DNA of 50,964 nucleotides from Candidatus Poribacteria bacterium (GTDB lineage Bacteria > Poribacteria > WGA-4E > WGA-3G): the NCBI GenBank assembly GCA_009841255.1, contig VXMD01000031.1, positions 1-50,964 of the forward strand, in the 5' to 3' direction. A program made the translations under genes and the position numbers. Shown here piece after piece: positions 42,086 through 50,926 of the stretch. The stretch's first letter is position 1, and each line of letters opens with the position of its first letter. The notes beneath the pieces were generated by a model. That model searched no databases, was not told the origin of the DNA, and worked only from the letters and a program-made list of their open reading frames with translations.

Positions 42086-45000
42086 ATGCATCACAAACGC
42101 TGCCCCAATTGTGGATTCTTGAACCCACCGTTCAAATTTTGCGGTGAATGTGGAACGTCCCTTGAAAGCTTCGCACGTCCACGCCAAATTCCAGCAGCCG
42201 ATACCGCTGTCATGGAACAAGAAGTACCGCATCGGGCAGAACACCGCCAGTTAACCGTCCTTTTCTGTGATATTGTTGACTCCACCGCCTTTTCTGAAAA
42301 ATTGGATCCCGAAGAACTTCGAAATCTTTTGGAGGTATACCGGACGTGTATCATGGAGGTGGTTTTAGCACAAAACGGACATATCGCGCGGTACTTTGGT
42401 GATGGTATCCTCGTCTACTTCGGCTACCCAATCGCACACGAAGACGCCGCACACCGCGCCGTCCGAGCCGCGTTGGGCATCGTCGCCGCCCTTGAGACAC
42501 TTAACCCCTATTTGCAGACCTCCTTTGGCGTGGAAATCAGCGTGCGACTGAGTATTGACACAGGACTTGTTGTCGTCTGGCACATATCCGCAGAAGAGTC
42601 TCCTGAAGCGATTGACATCGTCGGTAAAACACCGAATATCGCTGCGAGAATGCAAGCGTTAGCAACACCAAACAGCATTGTCATTGGGGATACAACCCAT
42701 CAATTGGTTGAAGGATTTTTTGAAACCGCTGCCCTCGGCACTTTCCCGATCCGCGGTATCTCACAACCTGTGAATGTGTACCAGGTATCAGGTGAAATTC
42801 CGGCACAGAGTCGCTTGGATATTGCTAGTGAAAGTGGATTGACACCCTTAATCGGACGGGAGCGCGAGGTTGAATCGCTCAAGCAAGGGTGGGCACACGT
42901 ACTCGCAGCCAAAGGGCAAGCCCTGCTGATTGAAGGGGAAGCCGGCATCGGAAAGTCAAGATGTTTGCAACTCATTCAAGAGCACGTCGAGCATGCTCCT
43001 GAAGCGGTGACCATGGAATGCAGGTGCTCGCCATATTATCAGAATAGTCCACTCTATCCTATTCTCTCGCTGTTCCAAGAGCACGTTGTGCAATTTGCTA
43101 GCTCCGATACCCCACAGACGCGCCTTGACAAACTTGAGAATTTACTGCGCGACTACAGCATCCCAACCGTCGGAGGTGATACAGCGTCCGTTTCAGATTC
43201 TGATCGTGACGCACAAGAGCATACGCCAGAGACACTACCTCTCCTTGCCGAATTATTGGAGATACCTTTTGAGATACAACAACAAACAGTAACCGGTGTA
43301 GGTCCGCGTCCCTACAATAGACCCGTTGAACAGGACACATATCCATCAGGCTGGGGACGCAGACAGCGTCGGCAGCAAACTCTGAAAGTCCTCGTCCAAG
43401 TCCTGTTAAAGATGGCTGAACAAAAGCCGATACTTTTGGTCGTTGAAGATCTCCACTGGATTGACCCTTCCAGTATCGAATTTCTTACACTCTTAATTAG
43501 ACGGATCGAAAATGCTCGGATCTTCGTGGTTTTGTCTTGCCGTTCTGGTACACAACACTTTCGACGCAGTTTACAGTCTGAAGAGGAGGGTCAACCCCAA
43601 GAAGATGAAATTTCCGATAGCGATCTTGAGAGTTCTGTCCTTGATAGAGAAATGCTGGAGCAACTTCTGCATCCAGAGTGGGCAAGTGAACTCATATTAG
43701 CCGCACTCACACCTCCGCAGGTTGAGGAGATGATCCAGCACGTTGCAGGAGACACAGCACTGCCATCAGCAGTATTGACACGGATTGTCGAAATGACCGA
43801 GGGAGTCCCGCTATTTGTTGAGGAACTCACCCAGATGATGCTCGAGAATGTATCGGGGTTACAAACCCCTCCCACATCTGAGGTCTCCGATCAAACAGAT
43901 CCACGCTCTCAGACAATGGAAGTGCCTGTAACGCTACAGGATTTACTGACTGCGAGATTAGACGAACTCGGTACTGCCAAAGAGATCGTTCAACTCGGTG
44001 CAACGCTTGGAAGGGAATGGACGGCTGAGTTATTACACAAAATCGCTTCTGGGCTCGATCTGGAAAACCATCTTTTCACGGATTTCGCATCGTTGCGGGG
44101 TGAATTGAACAAACTCGTAAACACCTACATCCTTAATCGCAACCAAGTCGCTGACAATCAACTCCGCTATACATTCCGACATCCACTCCTGCGCGAAACG
44201 GCGTATCAATCTCTGCTCAGGAGTAGACGTCAGCGGTATCATCAACGCATTGCAGAAGTATTGCAAGGCGAGAACGGTTTCCAACCCGAGTTGGTCGCTT
44301 ATCATTTCACAGAAGCAAACCTCCCTGAAAAAGCGATCGGCTATTGGCACCGTGCCGGACAACGCGCACTTGAGCGTTCCGCAAACGTGGAAGGTATTCG
44401 CCACATCACGCAGGGGCTTGCGGCTCTTGAGAAACTGTCGACGAACGTCAACACAATAGGGATGGAGGCTATTGCGCAACGAGAATTGGAGTTGCAAACG
44501 ATTCTGGGGAGCGCGCTCATCGCGACAAAAGGGTATGCTGCGCGGGAAGTCGAGGTCGCTTATACGCGAGCGCGGGAACTCTTAGAAACACTTGAAAGTA
44601 AGGAACCGACCATAGATGGAGATACGGATGCCTCGTTGGACAACATAAAAGATCGCCGCTTTCCGATTCTCTTTGGATTATGGCTCTCTCATCTTGTACG
44701 GGGACGCTTCCTCTCCGCACGTGAACTCGGCGAACAGTGTTTTGTAATTGCCAAGCAAGTCAGCGACCCAGCTTTTGAGGTAGAGGCACATCGCGCCCTC
44801 GGCTCAACGCTTTACTATTTAAGTGAATTCAAAAGTGCACTCGCACATCTTGAGGCTGGCATCGAAATCTATCAACCGCAACTTCATCCGGTCCCAACGT
44901 TCCTTCACTTCGTAGCCGATCCTGGGATGACATTGCTCGCCTATTCTGCCCCGCTTTTATGGTGTCTTGGCTATCCGCTGCAAGCCGAAGCACGACTTGC

Positions 45001-45826
45001 CGAATCCGCAAGAATTGGAAAGGACAGAAGTCATCCTTTCAGTGATGCCGTGCTGCTCTATTTTACAACCGTTCTTAACCAACATCAAGATGAAGTTGAA
45101 AAGGTGGAGACCGCTGCAACCGAGATGCTACAGATATGTCAAGAACACGGATTTTCCCTATGGGAAGCCGCCGCAACAGTGATGAAGGGCTGGGCACTTA
45201 CATCATCCAGTTTTAACGAAACCCAAGCCCGTAATGAAATGGAGGGCGACTCGAACACGGAAACCCCCAAAGAACAAGCCACTGATACTTATCCGCAAGG
45301 AACAATTAAAAAATCAGAAGAAGGGATTTCGATGATACGTAAAGGCATTGCCGCATGGGAAAAGACAAGGGCTGAATTGCAACTGCCCCTCTTTCTCGCA
45401 CTGCTCGCACAAGCATATCAACGCGCAGGACAGTATACATTGGCCCTGCAAACACTTGATTCTGCTTTGAGTGTCGTCACACGAACAGGCGAACGCGCCT
45501 ATGATGCAGAACTCACGCGGCGGAAAGGCGAACTCTGTCTCGTCCTCAGTACAGAAACCGAAACGGTTGGCGGAAAGGACACGACTGCTGCGATTGCAAA
45601 GGCTGAATCCTATTTTCAGGAGGCATTAGCGATCGCGCGCCGCCAAGGTGCGAAATCGTGGGAACTCCGAGCCGCTCTCAGTTTAAGCGAACTGTGGTGC
45701 ACGCAAGACCGTCGCAGGGAGGCGTACAATTTGCTGAGACCGATATATCTATGGTTTTCGGAAGGTTTTGATACGAAAGACCTCCGACACGCAAAACACC
45801 TGTTGGAAAAACTAAGACTACCTTAA
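42086..45826 (+). CDS. Zinc-ribbon/adenylate cyclase/AAA-type ATPase/TPR multidomain signalling protein
   Basis: A 1246-residue cytoplasmic protein. A zinc ribbon (Cys6, Cys9, Cys19, Cys22) opens it. A class III cyclase domain (about 50-235) has LTVLFCDIVDST with the metal-binding aspartates and ARYFGDGILVYFGYP. A signalling ATPase follows: Walker A GEAGIGKS at 284-291 and Walker B ILLVVEDLHWIDPSS. The remaining half is TPR-like. This layout is common in cyclase-ATPase regulators of many phyla; ligand and target are unknown. About 30 residues near 1047-1076 are encoded by an in-frame copy of the dispersed leader element, lying between TPR helices. GGGGTT-ACA-AACCCC (43855-43869) is another in-gene hairpin. 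Confidence 0.9.
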   Translation: MHHKRCPNCGFLNPPFKFCGECGTSLESFARPRQIPAADTAVMEQEVPHRAEHRQLTVLFCDIVDSTAFSEKLDPEELRNLLEVYRTCIMEVVLAQNGHIARYFGDGILVYFGYPIAHEDAAHRAVRAALGIVAALETLNPYLQTSFGVEISVRLSIDTGLVVVWHISAEESPEAIDIVGKTPNIAARMQALATPNSIVIGDTTHQLVEGFFETAALGTFPIRGISQPVNVYQVSGEIPAQSRLDIASESGLTPLIGREREVESLKQGWAHVLAAKGQALLIEGEAGIGKSRCLQLIQEHVEHAPEAVTMECRCSPYYQNSPLYPILSLFQEHVVQFASSDTPQTRLDKLENLLRDYSIPTVGGDTASVSDSDRDAQEHTPETLPLLAELLEIPFEIQQQTVTGVGPRPYNRPVEQDTYPSGWGRRQRRQQTLKVLVQVLLKMAEQKPILLVVEDLHWIDPSSIEFLTLLIRRIENARIFVVLSCRSGTQHFRRSLQSEEEGQPQEDEISDSDLESSVLDREMLEQLLHPEWASELILAALTPPQVEEMIQHVAGDTALPSAVLTRIVEMTEGVPLFVEELTQMMLENVSGLQTPPTSEVSDQTDPRSQTMEVPVTLQDLLTARLDELGTAKEIVQLGATLGREWTAELLHKIASGLDLENHLFTDFASLRGELNKLVNTYILNRNQVADNQLRYTFRHPLLRETAYQSLLRSRRQRYHQRIAEVLQGENGFQPELVAYHFTEANLPEKAIGYWHRAGQRALERSANVEGIRHITQGLAALEKLSTNVNTIGMEAIAQRELELQTILGSALIATKGYAAREVEVAYTRARELLETLESKEPTIDGDTDASLDNIKDRRFPILFGLWLSHLVRGRFLSARELGEQCFVIAKQVSDPAFEVEAHRALGSTLYYLSEFKSALAHLEAGIEIYQPQLHPVPTFLHFVADPGMTLLAYSAPLLWCLGYPLQAEARLAESARIGKDRSHPFSDAVLLYFTTVLNQHQDEVEKVETAATEMLQICQEHGFSLWEAAATVMKGWALTSSSFNETQARNEMEGDSNTETPKEQATDTYPQGTIKKSEEGISMIRKGIAAWEKTRAELQLPLFLALLAQAYQRAGQYTLALQTLDSALSVVTRTGERAYDAELTRRKGELCLVLSTETETVGGKDTTAAIAKAESYFQEALAIARRQGAKSWELRAALSLSELWCTQDRRREAYNLLRPIYLWFSEGFDTKDLRHAKHLLEKLRLP
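45225..45314 (+). repeat. Leader-type repeat element, copy 8 (in frame inside the cyclase gene)
   Basis: AGCCCGTAATGAAATGGAGG then GCGACTCGAACACGGAAAC, ending ACTTATCCGCAAGGAACAAT followed by TAAAAAA. It combines the hairpin loop of copies 2 and 4 with the GACTCGAACACGGAAAC body of copy 3. It adds about 30 codons without a stop. Confidence 0.85.
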
Positions 45827-45858
45827 AGCAGATAAGTTTAGAACGATAAACCAAAACT

Positions 45859-46003
45859 GTAGCCTGCAACAATACGCAGAAATACCCCGGGGAATGCCAC
45901 ACGGCATTCATACCGTTGATTCGCAAAAACACGCAGGCGGATATACGGAAAGTAACCTTCGTTACCCAATTACCCTAACCGAACCGCAAGGAAACTTTAA
46001 AAT
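45859..46003 (+). repeat. Leader-type repeat element, copy 9, interrupted in the hairpin loop
   Basis: GTAGCCTGCAACAA is separated from ACGCAGGCGGATA by about 55-60 extra bases that contain their own hairpin, GAATGCC-ACAC-GGCATTC (45892-45909). The element then ends CCGAACCGCAAGGAAACTTT just before the ATG of 46004. Confidence 0.8.
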
Positions 46004-46864
46004 ATGAAACTTGGTGTTGTTGGACTCTGTGGGGACTTTCGTACCCTCACATCGGATGAGATCGCAGAAATCAAAGCGTTAGCGTTTACCGGTTTAAGTT
46101 TCCATTTCCGCAGTGCAGAGATCCCATCTGTGCCGACAGAGGCTATTACCCGTTGTGTGCAAATGTTAGAAACCGCGGAACTTGACCTGGTGCAGTTCGG
46201 CATAACCTACGAGGAATGCCTTTTCCATCCAGATACCGATGTCCGAAAAGCAGGTATCACCAGTGTCCAACGCGGTATGGCAACCGCTGCCGCTCTCAAT
46301 GCACACCATTACCTGTTCCGAGCAGGCAGCCTCAATCCCGATGGCGCTTGGACCTCGCATCGAGATAACCACCTGCCCGAATCAATGGAGCGTCTGATTG
46401 AAACGTTGAAACCGATTGCAGCGCATGCCGAACAGAACGAACTGACCCTTGTTATGGAAACGCATGCAGTTTCAATTATGGATTCACCCGAAACCTGTCG
46501 GGAGGTCGTGGAACGTGTCGGTTCTGAAAGGCTTCGCATCGTCATGGATTTCGTCAATCATTTTCAAACGCTTCGGCAAGTCTACGAAAGCGAGGCACGG
46601 CTTAATCACATTTTTGATGTCATGGGACCGATCGCACCGATGGCACATATCAAAGACATCAGCGTCCAGAACGGTTTGGTCCTCCATCTCAATGAAGAGG
46701 TTCCTGGTGCGGGTGAATTGGCACTTGGCGTAGCCCTAAAGCGTTTTGACGCACTCTATCCGAATGGCTACGGATTGATAGAACATCTCCCTGCGGAGAA
46801 AATCCCACTTGCAAACGCGAATGTCCGGCGAATTGCCGCCGAAAACGGAGTCGATATTTTTTAA
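46004..46864 (+). CDS. Sugar phosphate isomerase/epimerase-like TIM-barrel protein
   Basis: A 286-residue AP-endonuclease-2/xylose-isomerase-like TIM barrel: KLGVVGLCGDFRTL at strand 1, LVMETHAVSIMDSPETCREV (metal-binding glutamate), IVMDFVNHFQTL, APMAHIKDISVQNG (histidine and lysine) and GYGLIEHLPAEKI near the end. Metal ligands of the family are recognisable. It probably isomerises or epimerises a sugar or sugar acid, like the enzymes used with Gfo/Idh/MocA dehydrogenases in cyclitol or uronate metabolism. Its ribosome binding site comes from the leader element directly upstream. Confidence 0.87.
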   Translation: MKLGVVGLCGDFRTLTSDEIAEIKALAFTGLSFHFRSAEIPSVPTEAITRCVQMLETAELDLVQFGITYEECLFHPDTDVRKAGITSVQRGMATAAALNAHHYLFRAGSLNPDGAWTSHRDNHLPESMERLIETLKPIAAHAEQNELTLVMETHAVSIMDSPETCREVVERVGSERLRIVMDFVNHFQTLRQVYESEARLNHIFDVMGPIAPMAHIKDISVQNGLVLHLNEEVPGAGELALGVALKRFDALYPNGYGLIEHLPAEKIPLANANVRRIAAENGVDIF

Positions 46865-46865
46865 T

Positions 46866-46891
46866 AGTTGTCAGTTGTCAGTCGTCGGTTT
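46866..46891. repeat. Heptad-periodic degenerate repeat
   Basis: AGTTGTCAGTTGTCAGTCGT then CGG: three near-exact 7-nt steps (AGTTGTC, AGTTGTC, AGTCGTC) right after the isomerase stop. Confidence 0.6.
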
Positions 46892-47006
46892 GCCTCGCAT
46901 TGTCCCGCAGGTTCCTCTATAGACTTGCGTAGAGTTAAGAGGCGCTCCTCAATCCCATCCCCCGATCAAGGGGTGAAATCTCTGTAGAAAAAATGGAGAC
47001 TTGATC

Positions 47007-49568
47007 ATGAAAGGCTTTATAAAAAATAGCAGTCAGCAAAGACGCAAGTGTTACGGAATGCCTCTTTCCATTACTGACAACCAACGGAAACCGATGGCTG
47101 ATAGCCATTTCATCGCATGCTTAATTCTTGTTTCGATCTTTTTTTTACTTCTGCACCCAGCGTTCGGACAAGAATCCAATGTCGTTGAGGAGGTCCAAAA
47201 ACAGGCGCGGAGTTGGTGGTCAAACTCACAAGTCTACGTCGGCGTCGTTCTTCTCGTCTTTATCATCAGTAGCATTGGATATGTCATCAGGCTCTTTAAA
47301 AAAGACAAACTCCTTAAGAAACTCCTGAATAAATACGTCGTTTTCCAGATGAAGGACGGCAGACGTTACCGAGGCACCATGCGGTTGGAAATCACAGGGA
47401 TGGAGATTATTTCTGAGGAATCCCGGCAACGCGGACACGCCCCAAGCTATATCTTCACCAATGAGGAACGGGATGAAGGGATTGTTGCATACATCCGTTA
47501 CCACGATTCAATGAATGAGCGTGAATTGAGAGAACGCGCGTGGGAACTTGAGCGGGTCTACCATCCGCCCCTCATCTACAAGATTGGGCGGAAAATCCGG
47601 AATATGTTCATCGCTCTCAACGAGGCATTGAAGGAAGCCATTAGCATGGCGTGGAGCAGTTTCAGAAAAGGAGCAGATAAACGTTTAGGGAGATACACCG
47701 AAGTATATGAAGAGGGGGGCGGCAATCTCGAACAACGGCTCGGTAGATTGGAAGAAGAATCTACAAGCTACCTCGAGCAGGAAAGCTACGAACGTTTGAT
47801 CGAACGCCTGATTGGAACACGGGTCAAAGTCCGAGTCCGTTTCGGTGAACATACCGCCGAGTACACGGCTATCCTCAAAGATTACAATAATAAACATATC
47901 GCGCTCATGGATGTAAAAGATAAGGACAACAACGGCTACGCAGACGAATGGGAATATGAACATGAATTTGGGAAGGATCTCGCAAAACTCAACCGTCGTG
48001 ATGATCGAGGGCTACGGTGTCGCGCAGAACACAACGTAATCATCTTTGAAAACAATACACCCTATACAATCCAACTGGGACGCATTCGCTTGACAGAGGA
48101 CTCGCCGAAGTGGGAAAAGGATTATGAGTACAAATACCATATTGGTGCCTTCAGTGTCCAAAGACTTGAGGTAGAACCTGTTGTTAAACATAACGTAGAA
48201 CCTTTCGAGCGCGTCGCTATTCGAGATACACGCGCTATAAACAATTACAAAAAAATTTGGTTCAAGTTTCGCTCCTTCCGAGACGCCGATATCGTTTTCC
48301 CGCGCCGCTACTGCATAATTGTTGAGAGCGCAGAGAAATACCAGCCTGAACTTTTCAGTCTTACCGGCTTGACAGACACCATTTTAGACATGCGTGATAC
48401 GGAAGACATCGCTATTACAGACAAAGATGGTAATGCTATCCACGGTATCAACGTTGTTCACGGATATGTGACAAACATCAATGAAGAACGTATTGATTTA
48501 AAGGCAATTGATGCAAGTTATAGTCGAAGATGGGACGTTGAAAACGCATTTCGCCGTTTTGATAACAAACTCCGTCATGGATTCCCTATCTACAACCGGA
48601 TTCTACCGATAAACCGCGCTCGGATTACAGCGCACGCTTCCCTCGTTGAGCAGATACACAGCAATCCAATCCGACACGCCGCATTAGCACCACTTGTTTA
48701 TCCACAGGCACGTGGTTTCCTAAATACTGCGGAACGGCGAACAAGGCACCTGAAACGGATGCGGAATCGAATCGTGCGGGGCATCAATGCTGCAATTTGG
48801 AAATCAGGAAACGGGCTTGCCAAAACGCCCGATATAAAACGTTCAGAAGTCCAGATCGCCATGCCCCTCAAACTTATGGCACTGACGGGAAATACATCTT
48901 CCGTCGAGTTCCCAGTGCTCGAACGGTTTGAATACGTCCAAGATCATCATATGATTTACAACGCCGTTCAAAATTTGCGAACCGATCGGCTGGCAAAAAC
49001 TGATATTTTATGGATCGGCAACGGCGAAATTTATAAATCCGGCTATCGGTTAAACATAGATACCGAACATCGAATTAAAAACTTCGTCAGCCAAGGCGGT
49101 GTCGTTATCGTCTCCGGACAAGATGTCAAAGCTAGTGCTAGACAACGCCGCGGCACGGGGTGGATTCCGGAACCGCTCACCGGCGTTGAATGTGAAGAGT
49201 CCTATCAACTCTCTCCCACATCGCAAGGGAAACGCTCTCGCATCTTCCAACACCCGAATCCGATTAATGGGAATCATGCCGATCCAGAAGCGCAGGATCA
49301 GCCCGTTATTCGACTCGATGATATGTGGTTGGACCCTCTTGGAAAATGGACATCTCTCGCCAAAATTAATACAGTTGCGGCGGGCCTCCCAAGGAATGGA
49401 TTTGAAAATGCATCAGCGCTGCTACTCCTGCCGTTTCAGAAAGGGTTATACATCGTCACCAGTTTGAAAAACGAGACCGAAGCAGATGTCCAAGTCAACG
49501 ATAAAATCATGGAAAATCTGCTCCACTTTTCCGTCAAATGGATCAACCGACACCGTCCGACCGTTTAG
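47007..49568 (+). CDS. Large membrane-associated protein of unknown function
   Basis: An 853-residue protein I do not recognise. A signal segment (FIACLILVSIFFLLLHPAFG) lies about 32-55 residues in, and a second membrane helix (YVGVVLLVFIISSIGYVIRL) at about 74-95. The region after it is charged and helical, with a calcium-loop-like DKDNNGYADEWEYE at about residue 312. The C-terminal 170 residues include TDILWIGNGEIYKSG and FVSQGGVVIVSGQDV, reminiscent of the class I amidotransferase-like domains (DUF4159/DUF4350) in exported bacterial proteins. ATG 47007 has GGAG ten bases upstream, but the first 30 codons contain a heptad-periodic stretch (47074-47108), so ATG 47095, which begins directly before the signal segment, is an alternative. 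Confidence 0.72.
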   Translation: MKGFIKNSSQQRRKCYGMPLSITDNQRKPMADSHFIACLILVSIFFLLLHPAFGQESNVVEEVQKQARSWWSNSQVYVGVVLLVFIISSIGYVIRLFKKDKLLKKLLNKYVVFQMKDGRRYRGTMRLEITGMEIISEESRQRGHAPSYIFTNEERDEGIVAYIRYHDSMNERELRERAWELERVYHPPLIYKIGRKIRNMFIALNEALKEAISMAWSSFRKGADKRLGRYTEVYEEGGGNLEQRLGRLEEESTSYLEQESYERLIERLIGTRVKVRVRFGEHTAEYTAILKDYNNKHIALMDVKDKDNNGYADEWEYEHEFGKDLAKLNRRDDRGLRCRAEHNVIIFENNTPYTIQLGRIRLTEDSPKWEKDYEYKYHIGAFSVQRLEVEPVVKHNVEPFERVAIRDTRAINNYKKIWFKFRSFRDADIVFPRRYCIIVESAEKYQPELFSLTGLTDTILDMRDTEDIAITDKDGNAIHGINVVHGYVTNINEERIDLKAIDASYSRRWDVENAFRRFDNKLRHGFPIYNRILPINRARITAHASLVEQIHSNPIRHAALAPLVYPQARGFLNTAERRTRHLKRMRNRIVRGINAAIWKSGNGLAKTPDIKRSEVQIAMPLKLMALTGNTSSVEFPVLERFEYVQDHHMIYNAVQNLRTDRLAKTDILWIGNGEIYKSGYRLNIDTEHRIKNFVSQGGVVIVSGQDVKASARQRRGTGWIPEPLTGVECEESYQLSPTSQGKRSRIFQHPNPINGNHADPEAQDQPVIRLDDMWLDPLGKWTSLAKINTVAAGLPRNGFENASALLLLPFQKGLYIVTSLKNETEADVQVNDKIMENLLHFSVKWINRHRPTV

Positions 49569-49637
49569 TCCTCCTGTAGGAGGGAACTCCGATTCCCGAT
49601 TCTTACTGATTGCGCTGCAAGCCGCGTGTGGGCTTGC
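49569..49637. terminator. Two hairpins between convergent genes, possible bidirectional terminator
   Basis: CCTCC-TGTA-GGAGG (49570-49583) and GCAAGCC-GCGTGTG-GGCTTGC (49617-49637) lie between the stop of the 47007 gene and the stop of lpxK on the other strand. Neither has a strong T-run. GCGGGACAATGCC after the second also occurs, inverted, near 46900. Confidence 0.5.
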
Positions 49638-49650
49638 GGGACAATGCCAT

Positions 49651-50877
49651 TCATCTGGAACCCAACAACACATCATTAAACTTCTTATGGCCCTCCGTAA
49701 TAACCAACGCAACCGCTAAGATCGCTATCGGAAGGTTCTGGTAGGGGCTGGGGGATTCAGTCTGGGAATAGACTGAATCCATTCCTTGTATTACATTCCC
49801 AGCCCCTACTAATTTCTGCTCGTCTTTCTGCGTTGTGACAATCAAGTCTGCCGCTGTTTCTTGGAAAGCCGTATATATCCGCCGTTTATCGGTTTCTGTA
49901 TAGACGTGATGATCGGGAAATGCCAGGAGTTCCACACTCGCAACAGCGCAGCGCATAAGGGTCGCAACAAAGGCGTCCGGATTTCCAATACCACAGACAG
50001 CGAGGACCCGTTTTCCCTTGAGTTCTTTTATATCATAGTTACCAGGGTCCAGGGTCCAGGGTCCAGTTAAAAGAGGTTCTCGTTTAATAAACACGCTCTG
50101 GTAACTGGTAACTGGTAACTGATAACTGGAAACCAATGGATAGAAATGCGTTGGGTGGTGAATGCTTTCCAAGATCGGTGCGTTGGGTACCAAGGGTTTC
50201 AGTAGTTTTTTGACATGTGCAGCTATGCCGGGTGTGTCCGCCTGCGTCAGTAAGATGAGATCGGCGCGTCGTAGGGCAGTGGGTGGCTCACGCAAGGTTC
50301 CGGCGGGTAGCAATTTCGCAGGACTACCGAAGGGATGTGTTGCTGGGATAGTAAGGATATCGACATCGCGCGCAAGTTGCCGATGCTGGAATCCATCATC
50401 TAAGAGCAAGACGTCTACCTTGAAACGTTCAAGCGCGACTCGACCTGCCCGATAGCGACATTTACCTACAAGAATCGGAACACCGCTGAGGTGTCTCGCC
50501 ATCATATAGGCTTCATCGCCGCTTTCTATAGGAGAGGCGCGTACTTTTTCGCCATCCGAGACGATTGTCACTTTTTCACGAACACGACGTTTATACCCAC
50601 GCAGCAGAATAGCAACACGTATTCCCTCTCTTTGAAGCTGTTTCGCAATAGCGATAACAGCAGGTGTTTTGCCCGTCCCCCCCACAACAATGTTACCGAC
50701 ACTGATGACTCGGCACGGCAACTTACGCGCCTTAAACACCCCACGTGTGTATAAGATATTCCGTAGGTGGACGCCTGCCGTATAAAGCCAACTCAATGGA
50801 ATCAATAAAAAACGTAGGGGGGTGTCGAGAATCTTCTGCTGTAGCGAAGCAAGGTCGCGAATGCGTGTCAATCTCAT
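49651..50877 (-). CDS. lpxK: Tetraacyldisaccharide 4'-kinase
   Basis: LpxK phosphorylates the lipid A precursor at the inner membrane. The N-terminal hydrophobic segment LRFLLIPLSWLYTAGVHLRN anchors it. SVGNIVVGGTGKTP is the characteristic P-loop, and LLLRGYKRR, LVGKCRYRAG, LLLDDGFQHRQLARDVDI and LAVCGIGNPDAF are all family hallmarks. At 408 residues it is longer than the usual 330 or so. Two extra stretches explain this: about residues 250-279, encoded by heptanucleotide repeats, and about 357-379, encoded by a 69-bp palindromic repeat. The gene supports an outer membrane with lipopolysaccharide, unless the enzyme has been inactivated by the insertions. No clear ribosome binding site is visible before 50877. 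Confidence 0.9.
   Translation of the reverse strand: MRLTRIRDLASLQQKILDTPLRFLLIPLSWLYTAGVHLRNILYTRGVFKARKLPCRVISVGNIVVGGTGKTPAVIAIAKQLQREGIRVAILLRGYKRRVREKVTIVSDGEKVRASPIESGDEAYMMARHLSGVPILVGKCRYRAGRVALERFKVDVLLLDDGFQHRQLARDVDILTIPATHPFGSPAKLLPAGTLREPPTALRRADLILLTQADTPGIAAHVKKLLKPLVPNAPILESIHHPTHFYPLVSSYQLPVTSYQSVFIKREPLLTGPWTLDPGNYDIKELKGKRVLAVCGIGNPDAFVATLMRCAVASVELLAFPDHHVYTETDKRRIYTAFQETAADLIVTTQKDEQKLVGAGNVIQGMDSVYSQTESPSPYQNLPIAILAVALVITEGHKKFNDVLLGSR
49741..49809. repeat. 69-bp nested palindrome inside lpxK
   Basis: GTAGGGGCTGGG (49741-49752) pairs with CCCAGCCCCTAC (49798-49809). Inside is GGATTCAGTCT-GGGAAT-AGACTGAATCC (49753-49780). The length is exactly 23 codons and the lpxK frame stays open through it. 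Confidence 0.85.
50042..50128. repeat. Heptanucleotide tandem repeats inside lpxK
   Basis: CCAGGGT occurs three times plus CCAG (50042-50066). GTAACTG occurs three times plus ATAACTG (50101-50128). Both sets are true 7-nt tandem repeats like the short tandemly repeated repetitive sequences of filamentous cyanobacteria. Confidence 0.85.
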
Positions 50878-50898
50878 CAGAATTGTTAACCAGTGCCG

Positions 50899-50926
50899 GT
50901 AGCACGCAACAACGGCGCGTGCGGAC
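50899..50926 (+). repeat. Leader-type repeat element, copy 10 (partial at the window edge)
   Basis: GTAGCACGC-AACAACGGC-GCGTGCGGA: the same loop as other copies with a different but fully compensated stem (GCACGC/GCGTGC instead of GCCTGC/GCAGGC). The tail would lie beyond the window end. Confidence 0.75.
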
